Source of the DNA: DSUN01 sp035527715
Lineage (GTDB): Bacteria; Planctomycetota; PUPC01; DSUN01
Assembly: GCA_035527715.1 (NCBI GenBank)
Contig: DATKZY010000178.1
Span: forward strand, 1-36,985
Reading direction: 5' to 3'
DNA: 36,985 bases
The notes under the pieces are model-generated. The model did not search any database. It saw only the letters and a program-made list of their open reading frames with translations, and was not told the DNA's origin. How positions within the stretch are numbered: the first letter of the stretch is position 1; the number at the start of each line of letters is the position of its first letter. Made by a program: the position numbers and the translations under genes. Of the stretch, positions 16,338 to 25,940 are shown piece by piece.

Positions 16338-18710
16338 ATGGCACGCCCGGTCCCTCGCCTGCTCGACGGCATCCTCGTGTTCTTTCTGGCCCTGGCGGTG
16401 GCCCTCCGCCCGCTTCTGCCGGGGCATCGCGACGAGGCGAACCTGTGGGTCGAGATGTGCGTGTTCATCGCGGCGCTGGCCTGGCTCACGCGCGCCGCGA
16501 TGCAGCGGCGGCTGCGGCTGGAGCGGACCGGGATGGGCCTTCCCCTCGCTGCGCTGCTCCTGCTCGCCGCGGTGTCCGCCGCGCGGTCGCCGCACCCGGC
16601 CGAGAGCCTGGCCACGCTGCTGGAGTGGCTGGCCTACGGGTCGGCCTTCGCGGTGCTCGTGGCCACCGTGGCGAGGGAGCGGGGGCCGGGCCGCGGGGAC
16701 TTCTTGCGCCTGCTCTGGGCCTCGGCCTTCGTGGTCGTGCTGTACGGCCTCTTCCAGCAGTACGTCAACTTTCCCCTGCTTCAGCGGATGATCGCGGCGG
16801 ACCCGTCGCGGGTGACGGCGGAGCTGCGGATGAGCCGGGAGCACATCGGCGACCTGATGGCCCGCGCCACGGGGCGCATCTTCTCGACGTTTCTGCTGTC
16901 GAACAGCTTCGCGGGCTTCCTGGCGCTCGTGGTGCCGGGGTTCCTGGGCCACGTGCTCGACCGCGTGCGTGCGGGGGAGCGGGGGCGGTGGTTCCTGGGC
17001 ACGTCGGTGCTGTGGCTGGCTGCGGCGCTCGCCTGCCTGCTGCTCACCTTCTCGAAGGGTGGTTGGGTGGCCTTCGCGGTGGGGATGGCCGCCTTCGCGG
17101 CCATGCTGGGCAAGGGCCTGCTCGTGCGGCACGCGCGGCTCCTGCTGGGCATCGTGGGGGCCGCACTGGCCGGCATCGTCCTGCTCGTGGCCGTCGGCGT
17201 CGTGCCGACGCAGTTGCTGCGCGACGCCGTGACCTCGGGCGACGTGCGCCTGGGCTACTGGCAGGGCGCCTTGGGCATGGCGCGCGACCAGCCGCTCGCA
17301 GGCGTCGGCCTCGGCACCTTCGGCGTTCACTATCCCCTCTACCGCCCGCTCCTGGCCCACCCGGTTCAGGACACGCACAACGACTACCTCCAGATGCTGG
17401 CCGAGCTGGGGGTGCCGGGCCTCGCGGCGTTCCTGTGGCTCTGGGCCGCCTGGCTCCGCAGCGCGTTCCGGAAAGCCGGTGCGCCCGCCGAGCAGGAGCC
17501 CCGAAAGCCCAGCCGCTCGCCCCGGCGCCTTCCCGCGCTCCTGCCCTACGCCGTCGCCGTCGTCGCCTTCTTCATCACCACCACGGCGATGGACACGTTC
17601 GAGGTCGCGGGCTGGTGGGACCAGGACGCGGCGTCGCTGGAGCAGAAGGCGTGGCTCGACCGGGCCTTGCTGGTGGGGTTCCTCGCCTGCTGGTGGGGCT
17701 GCTTCGCGGTGCTGGGGCGCGGCGCGGCCAGGGAGCCGGGCGAGCTGTGCCGCAAGGGCCTGGTGTGCGGGGTGATCGCGTTCCTGGCGCACTGCGCGCT
17801 GGACTTCGATTACCAGGAGCCGGGCGTGGCGTTCACGGCGTGGGTGGTGGCGGCGCTGAGCGTGCGGCCGCGCCGCGCGGCGGCCGAGCGCCGCCTCGGG
17901 GTCGTGCCCGCGGTCGCTCTGGCGGCCGGCGCGCTCGTGGCCGTGGCCGCCTTCCAATTCGTCCTGTGGCAGGCCACGCGGGCCGCCACGGAGCGCGACC
18001 TCGCGGCAACCGCGCTCCGGGATGCCGCCGACCCGCGCCGAGCCCCGACGCCGCAGCGGCGCGACGAGCTGCTCCTCCAGGCCTGCCGCCACTACGAGGA
18101 GGCGTTGCGGGCCAACCCGCTCGACGACTCGCTGCGGATGGACTACGCGTCGCTGCTCGTCAGCCGCCTGATGCCGCCCGTGCCCGGCCCCCGCCCCGAC
18201 GAGGAATCGCCCGACTCGCCCCGCATCCGCGTGCGCATCGAGACGGCGGACCACGTGCGGCTCTTCGGGCGGGCGGTCGAGCTCTACCGCCGTGCGGCGG
18301 AGCTGAACCGGCCGTGGGCCGCCCCCCGCCTCGGCCTTGGCCGGCTGTGCATGGCCGCGGCCGCCCCCAACGCCGGCCGCCGAGCGGTCGAGGCCCTTCG
18401 GCCCCTCGTTGCAGCGTGCCTGGCCCAACGTGGCGCGCTCGGCCCGAACACCCTCTACCTCCCCGCCGCGGTGGAGTTCGACGAGGCCCTCGTTCGCGAC
18501 CCCAACAACCCCAAGGTGATGCTCCCCGCCGCCGAGGCACTGAAGGCCCTCGGCGACCTCGACGCCGCGCGCGCCCTCGCCGAGCGCGCGATGAGCATCG
18601 GCCTGCGCATCGCCCGCGCGCAACCGGGCCACAAGCTCTGCCTCGCCGCCGGCGAGGCGGCGCGCCTCCAGCGCGTCATCGGCCCCAACAAGGAGCACGC
18701 ACCGCAATGA
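16338..18710 (+). CDS. O-antigen ligase/polymerase-like membrane protein with soluble C-terminal helical domain
   Basis: A 790-aa protein. The first 500 residues or so hold about a dozen membrane helices and the Wzy_C/O-antigen ligase landmarks: SFSKGGW-like LTFSKGGWVAF, then a large periplasmic loop with GVGLGTFGVHYPLYRP and DTHNDYLQMLAELG. The final 200 residues or so are soluble, with TPR-like helices (CRHYEEALRANPLDDSLRMDYA). Proteins of this family polymerise or transfer lipid-linked glycans made by enzymes such as the upstream transferase. The start is ambiguous. ATG at 16338 begins at the first helix, but a GTG at 16287 has GAGG 8 nt upstream and would add 17 residues encoded by an AATCCG-type short tandem repeat. 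The stop codon overlaps the next gene (ATGA). Confidence 0.85.
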   Translation: MARPVPRLLDGILVFFLALAVALRPLLPGHRDEANLWVEMCVFIAALAWLTRAAMQRRLRLERTGMGLPLAALLLLAAVSAARSPHPAESLATLLEWLAYGSAFAVLVATVARERGPGRGDFLRLLWASAFVVVLYGLFQQYVNFPLLQRMIAADPSRVTAELRMSREHIGDLMARATGRIFSTFLLSNSFAGFLALVVPGFLGHVLDRVRAGERGRWFLGTSVLWLAAALACLLLTFSKGGWVAFAVGMAAFAAMLGKGLLVRHARLLLGIVGAALAGIVLLVAVGVVPTQLLRDAVTSGDVRLGYWQGALGMARDQPLAGVGLGTFGVHYPLYRPLLAHPVQDTHNDYLQMLAELGVPGLAAFLWLWAAWLRSAFRKAGAPAEQEPRKPSRSPRRLPALLPYAVAVVAFFITTTAMDTFEVAGWWDQDAASLEQKAWLDRALLVGFLACWWGCFAVLGRGAAREPGELCRKGLVCGVIAFLAHCALDFDYQEPGVAFTAWVVAALSVRPRRAAAERRLGVVPAVALAAGALVAVAAFQFVLWQATRAATERDLAATALRDAADPRRAPTPQRRDELLLQACRHYEEALRANPLDDSLRMDYASLLVSRLMPPVPGPRPDEESPDSPRIRVRIETADHVRLFGRAVELYRRAAELNRPWAAPRLGLGRLCMAAAAPNAGRRAVEALRPLVAACLAQRGALGPNTLYLPAAVEFDEALVRDPNNPKVMLPAAEALKALGDLDAARALAERAMSIGLRIARAQPGHKLCLAAGEAARLQRVIGPNKEHAPQ

Positions 18711-21037
18711 GGACCTGCCTCGCCGCCGCGTTTGCCCACCTGCTCTCCTGTGCCCTGGCAGCCTCGGCCGCCGAGGCCGGCCCCTCCGACGCCGGGCCGC
18801 CCTTCGGCACCCAGAAGCTGCTCCAGGAGATTGACTGCGCCGCGGCGAACAAAGACCTTCTGTTCATGGAGTTCCCCGCCGGCGCGAGCAAGGTCGAGAA
18901 GATCCTCGGCACCCCCTGCCGCGTGCTGCCGAACAAGGGCGACGACCCGAAGTACTTCGCCTATCGCATCGCCGAGGGCAAGGGGCTGAAGGCCGGCGGC
19001 TGCTATGTCCTCAGCATCGAGTTCCCCGACGACCAGCCCCGCGCGATGTGGGTCTGCAACTGGGGCTGCGAAACGGCCCTCGGCTTCGCCACCGGCACGG
19101 CCCTCGGCGACGTGCTCAAGGGGAAGTACGTGCCCAACAACCCCGAATCGCTCCACTATCCCCTCTCGGGCAAGCTCCAGCGCTGGACCCAGCTCTTCTA
19201 CCTGCACGACCGCTTCCCCGAGATCAAGCGCCACCGCGGCCTCGGCCCGCGGCCGCTCGTGCCGGCCGACGGCTTCTGGGTCGCCGTCGCCCAGCCGCCC
19301 GCCTTCCAGGACCCCCTGAGCGCGGGCGCCGCCGTGTCGAAGATTCGCCTCTTCGAGGTCGCCGACCCCGCCGCCCTGGCCGTGAAGCTCCACTTCCCGC
19401 CCGACGGGCTTCCCCGCCGCCACGTCTTCTCGCGCGAGGAGATGGCCGACGGCGTGGTCGCCTTCGGCCACAAGCCCGAGGAGCAGGACGACACGCTCCG
19501 CGGCGTGAAGGACATCGCCGCCTGGCACGAGTACAAGATGAAGGTCATGGCCTTCCTCGGCATCAACACCTACGCCAAGGACTTGCTGGAGTTCGGCCAC
19601 AACCAGGGCTGGGACTCCGCCGAGGGCGGCGGGAGCAATTGGGTCAACCAGTCCTCGACCCCGTGGCTTTGGGCGGCGATCCTCGAGCGGGCCGCGAAGC
19701 ACGGGGTCACCGTGCTGCCCTACTACGAATATCGCGGCAGCATCGGCCAGGACAAGGCGCTCGCCCTCGGCTCGCAGAGCCGCTGCAAGCGCCTCGACGG
19801 CGGCGACACCTACACCCACATCTCGTGGTGCGAGGGCAAGAACGCCGACATCACCGACCCCGACACCGTCGCCGACGCGAAGAAGATCCTCGACCACACC
19901 ATCACGAAGTACAAGGACAAGGTGAAGTTCGTCGGCGCCTGGTTCCGCCAGCGGCCCACCGCCATGCCCATCAGCTTCAACGAGGCCAACCTGCGGCTGT
20001 TCGCCAAGGAGGCCAACGACGGCACCCGCATCTCGCGCTCGCACCTCCAGAACGACAAGCCGCTGCTCGGCAAGTACTACCAGTGGTGGTTCGGCAAGCG
20101 GCGCCAGTTCCTCGAGGCCCTCCGCGACCACCTGCGCGCCACCCTCGGCCCCGAGGCGTTCCTGCTCTACACCAACGACACGAGCGAGCCGGGCCGCTCG
20201 CTGCCGCGCTCGATCACGGGCGAAGGCAAGCCCAATGCCTGGCAGTGGATGCAGGTGGTCGTCACCGACGACTTCCCCACGTGGGAGAAGATCCTCACCG
20301 ACGAGTCGCACTACAAGTTTGTCAAGCCCTACGCCTTCGACGACGTCGTCTCGAAGAACATGCACGCCCGCGGCCTCGCCACGTTCCACGAGAACTGGGC
20401 GAAGTGGGAGATGTCCCACGCCTCCCCGCCCAACGACCCGCAGACCTACAAGGACGCCGACGGCGTGCTCCTCACCTACACCTGCAACCGCCTCTATACC
20501 GTCTCCTCGCCCAAGGCATTCGACGACTACCGCACGAAGTCCGGCCTCGCCATCGTGCGGCACTACTCGCTGAACGAGAACGAGATGAACGTGGGGAAGG
20601 ACGAGCCGCTCGGCTACTTCATCTGCGACGTCGAGCGCTCCGGCCCCTACTGCATGATGGCCGAGGCCCGTGCCGTGGCCTATGGCGACCCCTGGTACCT
20701 GGGCTCACTTACCGGCAACAGCAACCACCGCGGCTTCCCCGAATACGTCCGCGCGTTCCACGCCGCCTTCCTCGCTCTCCCCGCGCTCCCGAGCGAGATC
20801 GTGCCCAACGCCGCCAGCGACCCCGACGTCGTCGTCCGCGCCATCAGGACCCCGAAGCACGGCACCTACCTTGCCATCGTCAACACCGGCTTCGCCGCGA
20901 AGAGCGACGTGGCGGTGGCCCTGCCCGCACAGGGCAAGGTTGAGGACGCGGCCACGGGCCAACCCGTCCCCACCGACGGCTCGAAGCTCACCCTCAGCCT
21001 CCGCCCTGCCGAGCTCCGCGCCTTGCGGATTCCGTGA
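18707..21037 (+). CDS. Exported protein, probable TIM-barrel glycoside-hydrolase-like, unknown function
   Basis: A 776-aa protein with a signal peptide (residues 1-22, cleavage after ASA or AEA). The N-terminal 200 residues look beta-rich and contain a carbohydrate-binding-like segment. From about residue 270 (MKVMAFLGINTYAKDLL) the pattern of strands and helices, with motifs such as VLPYYEYRGS, FVGAWFRQRP and LYTNDTSEPG, suggests a (beta/alpha)8 barrel of the glycoside hydrolase kind. The C-terminal 80 residues or so form a small beta domain (HGTYLAIVNTGF..LSLRPAELRAL) as found at the end of such enzymes. No catalytic acid pair can be assigned confidently. The start overlaps the upstream stop codon, so it is likely to be co-expressed with the polysaccharide genes and may trim or modify the exported glycan. 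The role is inferred. Confidence 0.7.
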   Translation: MRTCLAAAFAHLLSCALAASAAEAGPSDAGPPFGTQKLLQEIDCAAANKDLLFMEFPAGASKVEKILGTPCRVLPNKGDDPKYFAYRIAEGKGLKAGGCYVLSIEFPDDQPRAMWVCNWGCETALGFATGTALGDVLKGKYVPNNPESLHYPLSGKLQRWTQLFYLHDRFPEIKRHRGLGPRPLVPADGFWVAVAQPPAFQDPLSAGAAVSKIRLFEVADPAALAVKLHFPPDGLPRRHVFSREEMADGVVAFGHKPEEQDDTLRGVKDIAAWHEYKMKVMAFLGINTYAKDLLEFGHNQGWDSAEGGGSNWVNQSSTPWLWAAILERAAKHGVTVLPYYEYRGSIGQDKALALGSQSRCKRLDGGDTYTHISWCEGKNADITDPDTVADAKKILDHTITKYKDKVKFVGAWFRQRPTAMPISFNEANLRLFAKEANDGTRISRSHLQNDKPLLGKYYQWWFGKRRQFLEALRDHLRATLGPEAFLLYTNDTSEPGRSLPRSITGEGKPNAWQWMQVVVTDDFPTWEKILTDESHYKFVKPYAFDDVVSKNMHARGLATFHENWAKWEMSHASPPNDPQTYKDADGVLLTYTCNRLYTVSSPKAFDDYRTKSGLAIVRHYSLNENEMNVGKDEPLGYFICDVERSGPYCMMAEARAVAYGDPWYLGSLTGNSNHRGFPEYVRAFHAAFLALPALPSEIVPNAASDPDVVVRAIRTPKHGTYLAIVNTGFAAKSDVAVALPAQGKVEDAATGQPVPTDGSKLTLSLRPAELRALRIP

Positions 21038-21071
21038 TCTGCCGCCGGCCTCACCTCGCGGGCGAGCGGGC

Positions 21072-21100
21072 TTGCACGCGCGGGGGGATTTGGGTAGAAT
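21072..21100 (+). promoter_or_regulatory. Promoter of the tail-anchored protein gene
   Basis: TTGCAC (21072-21077), 17-bp spacer, TAGAAT (21095-21100). It lies 110 nt before the start codon at 21210. Confidence 0.5.
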
Positions 21101-21139
21101 TGTAGCTGCACGGGTGACTGCATGGGGAGGCCAGCAGTC

Positions 21140-21158
21140 ACAGGCGGACGCCGCCTGT
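21140..21158. repeat. Short dispersed palindrome in a leader
   Basis: ACAGGCGG / CCGCCTGT around ACG. It belongs to the same small palindrome class as 11-29 and lies in the leader of the 21210 gene. Confidence 0.45.
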
Positions 21159-21209
21159 TGAGGCAGGTGTTCCGAACTGTGCAACTACCCCGTTGTTTCG
21201 GAGGTGGGC

Positions 21210-21962
21210 ATGGGTGGCCGTCCAGGACCCGGGGCGCGCGTGCGCATGGCGTTGGGCGTTGTGCTCTGCCACGCGCTCGCCAGCCACCCGGCGTTGCAGG
21301 CGAGCCCGGTACTCGCCAGCGCGCTTTCGCAGAGCGGAAGCGAGGGGGCCTTCTACGCACCGTGGGCGATCCGCACCTCGACCCCCGACGGGGAGCTTCT
21401 GTGCATGGAACGCCAGCCCGCGCGCCAGAGATTCCTCGCGGATGAGCTTCTGGACTCGGCCCGCCTGGCCTGCCTCGACTTCGTGACCGCCATCGAGTCC
21501 TGCCAGCTCTGGCAGAAGCCCGCGGAGGCAGCGGACCTCGGCCTCGACGACGCCGCGGTGCAGGCGGCGTGGACAGCGGCGCGCGACGACTCGCAGAACA
21601 GGCCAATGCCCTTGTGGCACCTGGGGCACCCCGAAACCGTCAGCGAAGGGGTGTTCGGCCGGTCGGCCTTCGGGGCACAACTGCCCCCAGCGAATCAGGA
21701 TGGCGCCGCCCCCGGCACGGCGACGAGCCCGCGGCCGAGCGCCGAGCGAGAAGGCCCCCGCGAGCCCGGGATCGAGCACACGGACGCAGCGCCCGGCGCG
21801 ACGGCGGGCGAGGCCGAGCATCCCGCGGCGGATGCCCGCAGGGGCGGCATTCCCGCGTGGGTGTGGGTGGCGGCGCTCCTGGTCTTCCCGCTCGTCGTCG
21901 CCGTGACCACCTTCATCGTCTTCTCCCTCAAGGACCGCCGCGACGAGCAGCCATCGCCCTGA
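21210..21962 (+). CDS. Hypothetical exported protein with C-terminal membrane anchor
   Basis: A 250-aa protein of unknown family. The N-terminus has a hydrophobic segment (VRMALGVVLCHALASHPALQA) that may be a signal peptide. A globular part of about 110 residues follows, then a Pro/Ala/Glu-rich disordered linker (about 165-210). A single membrane helix (PAWVWVAALLVFPLVVAVTT) sits near the C-terminus with a short KDRRDE tail inside. The ATG follows GGAGG at 5 nt; a GTG two codons upstream is less well placed. It stands alone with its own promoter, between the polysaccharide operon and ispE. The anchored arrangement suggests a periplasmic sensor or tethered domain, but no function can be given. 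Confidence 0.7.
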   Translation: MGGRPGPGARVRMALGVVLCHALASHPALQASPVLASALSQSGSEGAFYAPWAIRTSTPDGELLCMERQPARQRFLADELLDSARLACLDFVTAIESCQLWQKPAEAADLGLDDAAVQAAWTAARDDSQNRPMPLWHLGHPETVSEGVFGRSAFGAQLPPANQDGAAPGTATSPRPSAEREGPREPGIEHTDAAPGATAGEAEHPAADARRGGIPAWVWVAALLVFPLVVAVTTFIVFSLKDRRDEQPSP

Positions 21963-22035
21963 GCCCCCATCCTGACCTTGCGGCGACGCTCGGCGCCCAT
22001 CCCTCACCGCATGCCAGCAGCAGCGGGATGCCTGG

Positions 22036-22064
22036 TTGACTTCCGGCCTCCCACGCCTTACTCT
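22036..22064 (+). promoter_or_regulatory. Promoter of ispE
   Basis: TTGACT (22036-22041), 17-bp spacer, TACTCT (22059-22064), about 50 nt before the first possible start codon. Confidence 0.45.
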
Positions 22065-22114
22065 ATCCCTGCGGTTCATGGTGTCTGCGCGATTCCCCGA
22101 GGACGGGCCGTGCC

Positions 22115-23032
22115 GTGGTGAAGAGCGAGAGGTCACGCCCGCACGTGATGCTGGCTGTCCGCTGCCCCGCCAAGCTGAACCTGTTCCTCGAGGTGGTGGG
22201 GAAGCGGGCGGATGGGTACCACGACCTCGATACGGTGATGCAGGCCATCGGCCTGTGCGATGAGCTGCGCATCACGCCGGGCGAGGAGGGCGAGGAGGTG
22301 TCGCTCGCGTGCTCGGAGGCGTCGTTGCCGACCGACTCGCGGAACCTGGCGGTCCGCGCGGCGCTCGCGCTGCGCGAGCGCACCGGCTGCCGCAGAGGGG
22401 CGCGCCTGGAGCTGGCGAAGCGCATCCCGATGCAGGCCGGCCTGGGCGGCGGCAGCAGCGATGCGGCCGGGGCACTGGCCGGCCTGAACCGCGCCTGGGG
22501 CCTCGGGCTGGCGACGGAGGAGTTGCGGGACGTGGCCGCGTCGGTCGGCTCCGACGTGGCGTTCTTCCTCTATGGGGGGACCGCCCGCTGCACGGGGCGT
22601 GGCGAGATCGTGGAGCCGGCCGCGGCGCCCGCGGTGTTCCACTACGTGCTGGTGTGCCCGCGCGTGGGGGTCTCGACGGCGGAGGCCTTTGCGCGGCTGG
22701 GAGCCTTGACTTATCCGCGGGCAAGCGCTAGCATACTGTTGGCACAGATCGCCGAAGGCAGCGTCGAGGGCACGGGCCGGCGGCTCTTCAATCGCCTGGA
22801 GGACGCGGCCCTGGCCCTGCGCCCTGAGTTGCACGAGGTGAAGGAGCGCCTGGCGAGGACGGGCCTGTTCGCCGGGGTGGGCATGACCGGAAGCGGGTCG
22901 GGCGTCTTCGGTCTGTGCCGCCCGGACGATTGGGAGCGTGCCCACGACACTGCTGCGCGCCTTGGCCTGGGCGACGTGTACGCCGTTCGGAGCGTGCACG
23001 ACGGGGTCGGCGTCGGCCCCACGGCAACGTGA
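22115..23032 (+). CDS. ispE: 4-diphosphocytidyl-2-C-methyl-D-erythritol kinase
   Basis: The GHMP kinase of the MEP isoprenoid pathway, which phosphorylates CDP-methylerythritol at the 2-hydroxyl group with ATP. At 305 aa the length is normal. The N-terminal substrate motif PAKLNLFLEV with Lys20 is present, as are GYHDLDTVMQ, the ATP-binding glycine-rich loop IPMQAGLGGGSSDAAGAL (105-121) and GSDVAFFL with Asp148, the likely catalytic base. The C-terminal GSGSGVFGL block is also present. The start is uncertain between tandem GTG codons at 22115 and 22118 (GAGGA upstream) and an ATG at 22148 directly before the conserved segment. spoVG follows 188 nt downstream, an ispE-spoVG neighbourhood also known in Firmicutes. 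Confidence 0.95.
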   Translation: MVKSERSRPHVMLAVRCPAKLNLFLEVVGKRADGYHDLDTVMQAIGLCDELRITPGEEGEEVSLACSEASLPTDSRNLAVRAALALRERTGCRRGARLELAKRIPMQAGLGGGSSDAAGALAGLNRAWGLGLATEELRDVAASVGSDVAFFLYGGTARCTGRGEIVEPAAAPAVFHYVLVCPRVGVSTAEAFARLGALTYPRASASILLAQIAEGSVEGTGRRLFNRLEDAALALRPELHEVKERLARTGLFAGVGMTGSGSGVFGLCRPDDWERAHDTAARLGLGDVYAVRSVHDGVGVGPTAT

Positions 23033-23220
23033 GGCGCGTGGTCCGCCGGCAACCGACGCTGCGGGGGACTCCTCGACCCGCGCGGGGTCTGTCGGCACGG
23101 GTGGCGTGTTGTGAAGCCGCGGAAGGGGATGGTCGGGGACCGAGCGCGTCGCTCGATTCGTGGCTGGCCTCAGAGTCGGCGTGGAGGGTGCCCCGCCAAG
23201 GGCGGGAGTGAGGTGGCCGC

Positions 23221-23747
23221 ATGGAAGTCACCGAGGTGCGCATCAAACTGGCCGGGGATCGAGACGACAAGCTGAGGGCCTTCTGCACGATCACGTTCGA
23301 CAACTGCTTCGTCGTCCGAGACATCAAGATCATCCGCGGCACCAAGGGGTCGTTCGTGGCGATGCCGAGCCGCAAGCTCACCGACGTGTGCTCGAAGTGC
23401 CGAGGCAAGAACCATCTGCGCGCGCGGTTCTGCAACGAGTGCGGCGAGCGCCTGGCACCCGACCGCGCCGCGCGCGATGCGACGGGCAGGGCGAAGCTCC
23501 ACGCCGACATCGCGCATCCGATTCACCGCGAGTACCGCGGCTACCTTCAGGGCATCATCCTCGATGCCTACGAGCGCGAGCTCGAGCGCTCGCGGCAACC
23601 CGGCTATCAGCCGCTTGCTGACGTGTTGCCCGACGCGGGCGAAGACTATTTCGACGATGCCGCCGGCCCCGAGGCGGGCCGCGGCGCGTCCCCACCCCAG
23701 CGCCAGGACGAAAACGGCGACCACAGTTTTGGAGAAGGCATCCTCCC

Positions 23748-23751
<4 letters not shown>
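23221..23751 (+). CDS. spoVG: SpoVG family protein with inserted zinc ribbon
   Basis: SpoVG proteins are small DNA- or RNA-binding regulators. The core is intact: MEVTEVRIKL at the start, ITFDNCFVVRDIKII at 24-38, FVAMPSRK at 45-52 and DIAHPIHREYR at 96-106. Between the last two, where classical SpoVG has only a few residues, about 40 residues are inserted carrying CSKC and CNEC (Cys57/60/71/74), a typical four-cysteine zinc ribbon. A 60-residue acidic tail ends the protein, giving 176 aa instead of the usual 85-100 or so. The ATG is the only good start and follows a GGGAGTGAGG purine run. The stop overlaps the TTG start of the acetolactate synthase gene (TTGA). Confidence 0.92.
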
Positions 23752-25424
<1,673 letters not shown>

Positions 25425-25440
25425 GCGAACGCACACTACA

Positions 25441-25515
25441 GGTTGTGGCTGTCTCCAGGGCGAACCGCAATCTGCTGAGTCGTCCAGTCTCGCCAGAGTC
25501 GGCAGGTTTCGCGCC
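25441..25515 (+). repeat. Imperfect 75-bp direct repeat, copy 1
   Basis: Runs from GGTTGTGGCT to GTCGGCAGGTTTCGCGCC. A second 75-bp copy with the same ends lies at 25564-25638, offset by 123 bp. The gap between them holds a GGGGTCA half element. Confidence 0.65.
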
Positions 25516-25519
25516 CCTT

Positions 25520-25545
25520 GGGGTCAGGTCTTCAATTTTCACTAT
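25520..25545. repeat. Solitary GGGGTCA half element
   Basis: GGGGTCAGGTCTTCA followed by an A/T-rich end resembles one arm of the palindrome at 7845-7901. No inverted partner is found nearby, so it is a half or decayed REP element. Confidence 0.6.
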
Positions 25546-25563
25546 CTGGCGGAACGCCCAACG

Positions 25564-25638
25564 GGTTGTGGCTATCTGCGGACCAAACTACAACAGGCTC
25601 AAGTCGTCCAACTCGTCCAAGTCGGCAGGTTTCCCGCC
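25564..25638 (+). repeat. Imperfect 75-bp direct repeat, copy 2
   Basis: Pairs with 25441-25515: same first ten bases, and the last block GTCGGCAGGTTTC(G/C)CGCC is nearly identical. The middle is diverged and contains CGTCCAA-type short repeats. The rest of the 25425-25760 interval shows no gene. Confidence 0.65.
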
Positions 25639-25762
25639 GGAGCCTCGGCAGCCCCACGCGGCCCTGCGCTGGCGTGTGCCGGCCCCGCACCGGTGTCTCC
25701 GCGCGTCCGCGTTGCACCCTTCGGCCGCAGAGGATCACACGCGCCCGTGGGCCGAGAGGCCC

Positions 25763-25791
25763 TTGCTTTTCGTCTCCGCGCCTGCTACGAT
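25763..25791 (+). promoter_or_regulatory. Promoter of the R-M remnant, now upstream of the PIN gene
   Basis: TTGCTT (25763-25768), 17-bp spacer, TACGAT (25786-25791), 24 nt before the GTG at 25815. It probably belonged to the lost restriction-modification gene and now reads into the PIN-domain gene. Confidence 0.5.
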
Positions 25792-25814
25792 CCGACCGAC
25801 GACGGAGGCTCTGC

Positions 25815-25940
25815 GTGAACCCCATCGAAGCTTACCTGCGCGACCTGCACCTCATCCGCTCCACCGGGGCGCACCAACCGGAGACCTCCTTCTACCCCGC
25901 GCTCCAGAACCTGTCGGCTCTTTGGATCGGGTGGCTGTGA
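25815..25940 (+). pseudogene. 5' remnant of a large restriction-modification (type ISP-like N6-methylase) gene
   Basis: A 41-codon frame starting with GTG, preceded by GGAGG at 7 nt. Its first 35 or so residues (NPIEAYLRDLHLIRSTGA, then PETSFYPAL) match the N-terminus I know from large type ISP-like restriction-methylase proteins, normally around a thousand residues or more. After QNLSAL the similarity stops and the frame ends a few codons later at 25940. The matching C-terminal piece lies at 27023-27286. The TGA overlaps the GTG start of the PIN gene by four bases, so this stub could still act as a translated leader for it. Confidence 0.65.

Noticed and set aside
16131..18707. 858-codon minus-strand frame opposite the ligase-like gene
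   Set aside because: Arg/His/Glu/Gln-rich low-complexity translation typical of the antisense of a membrane protein gene.
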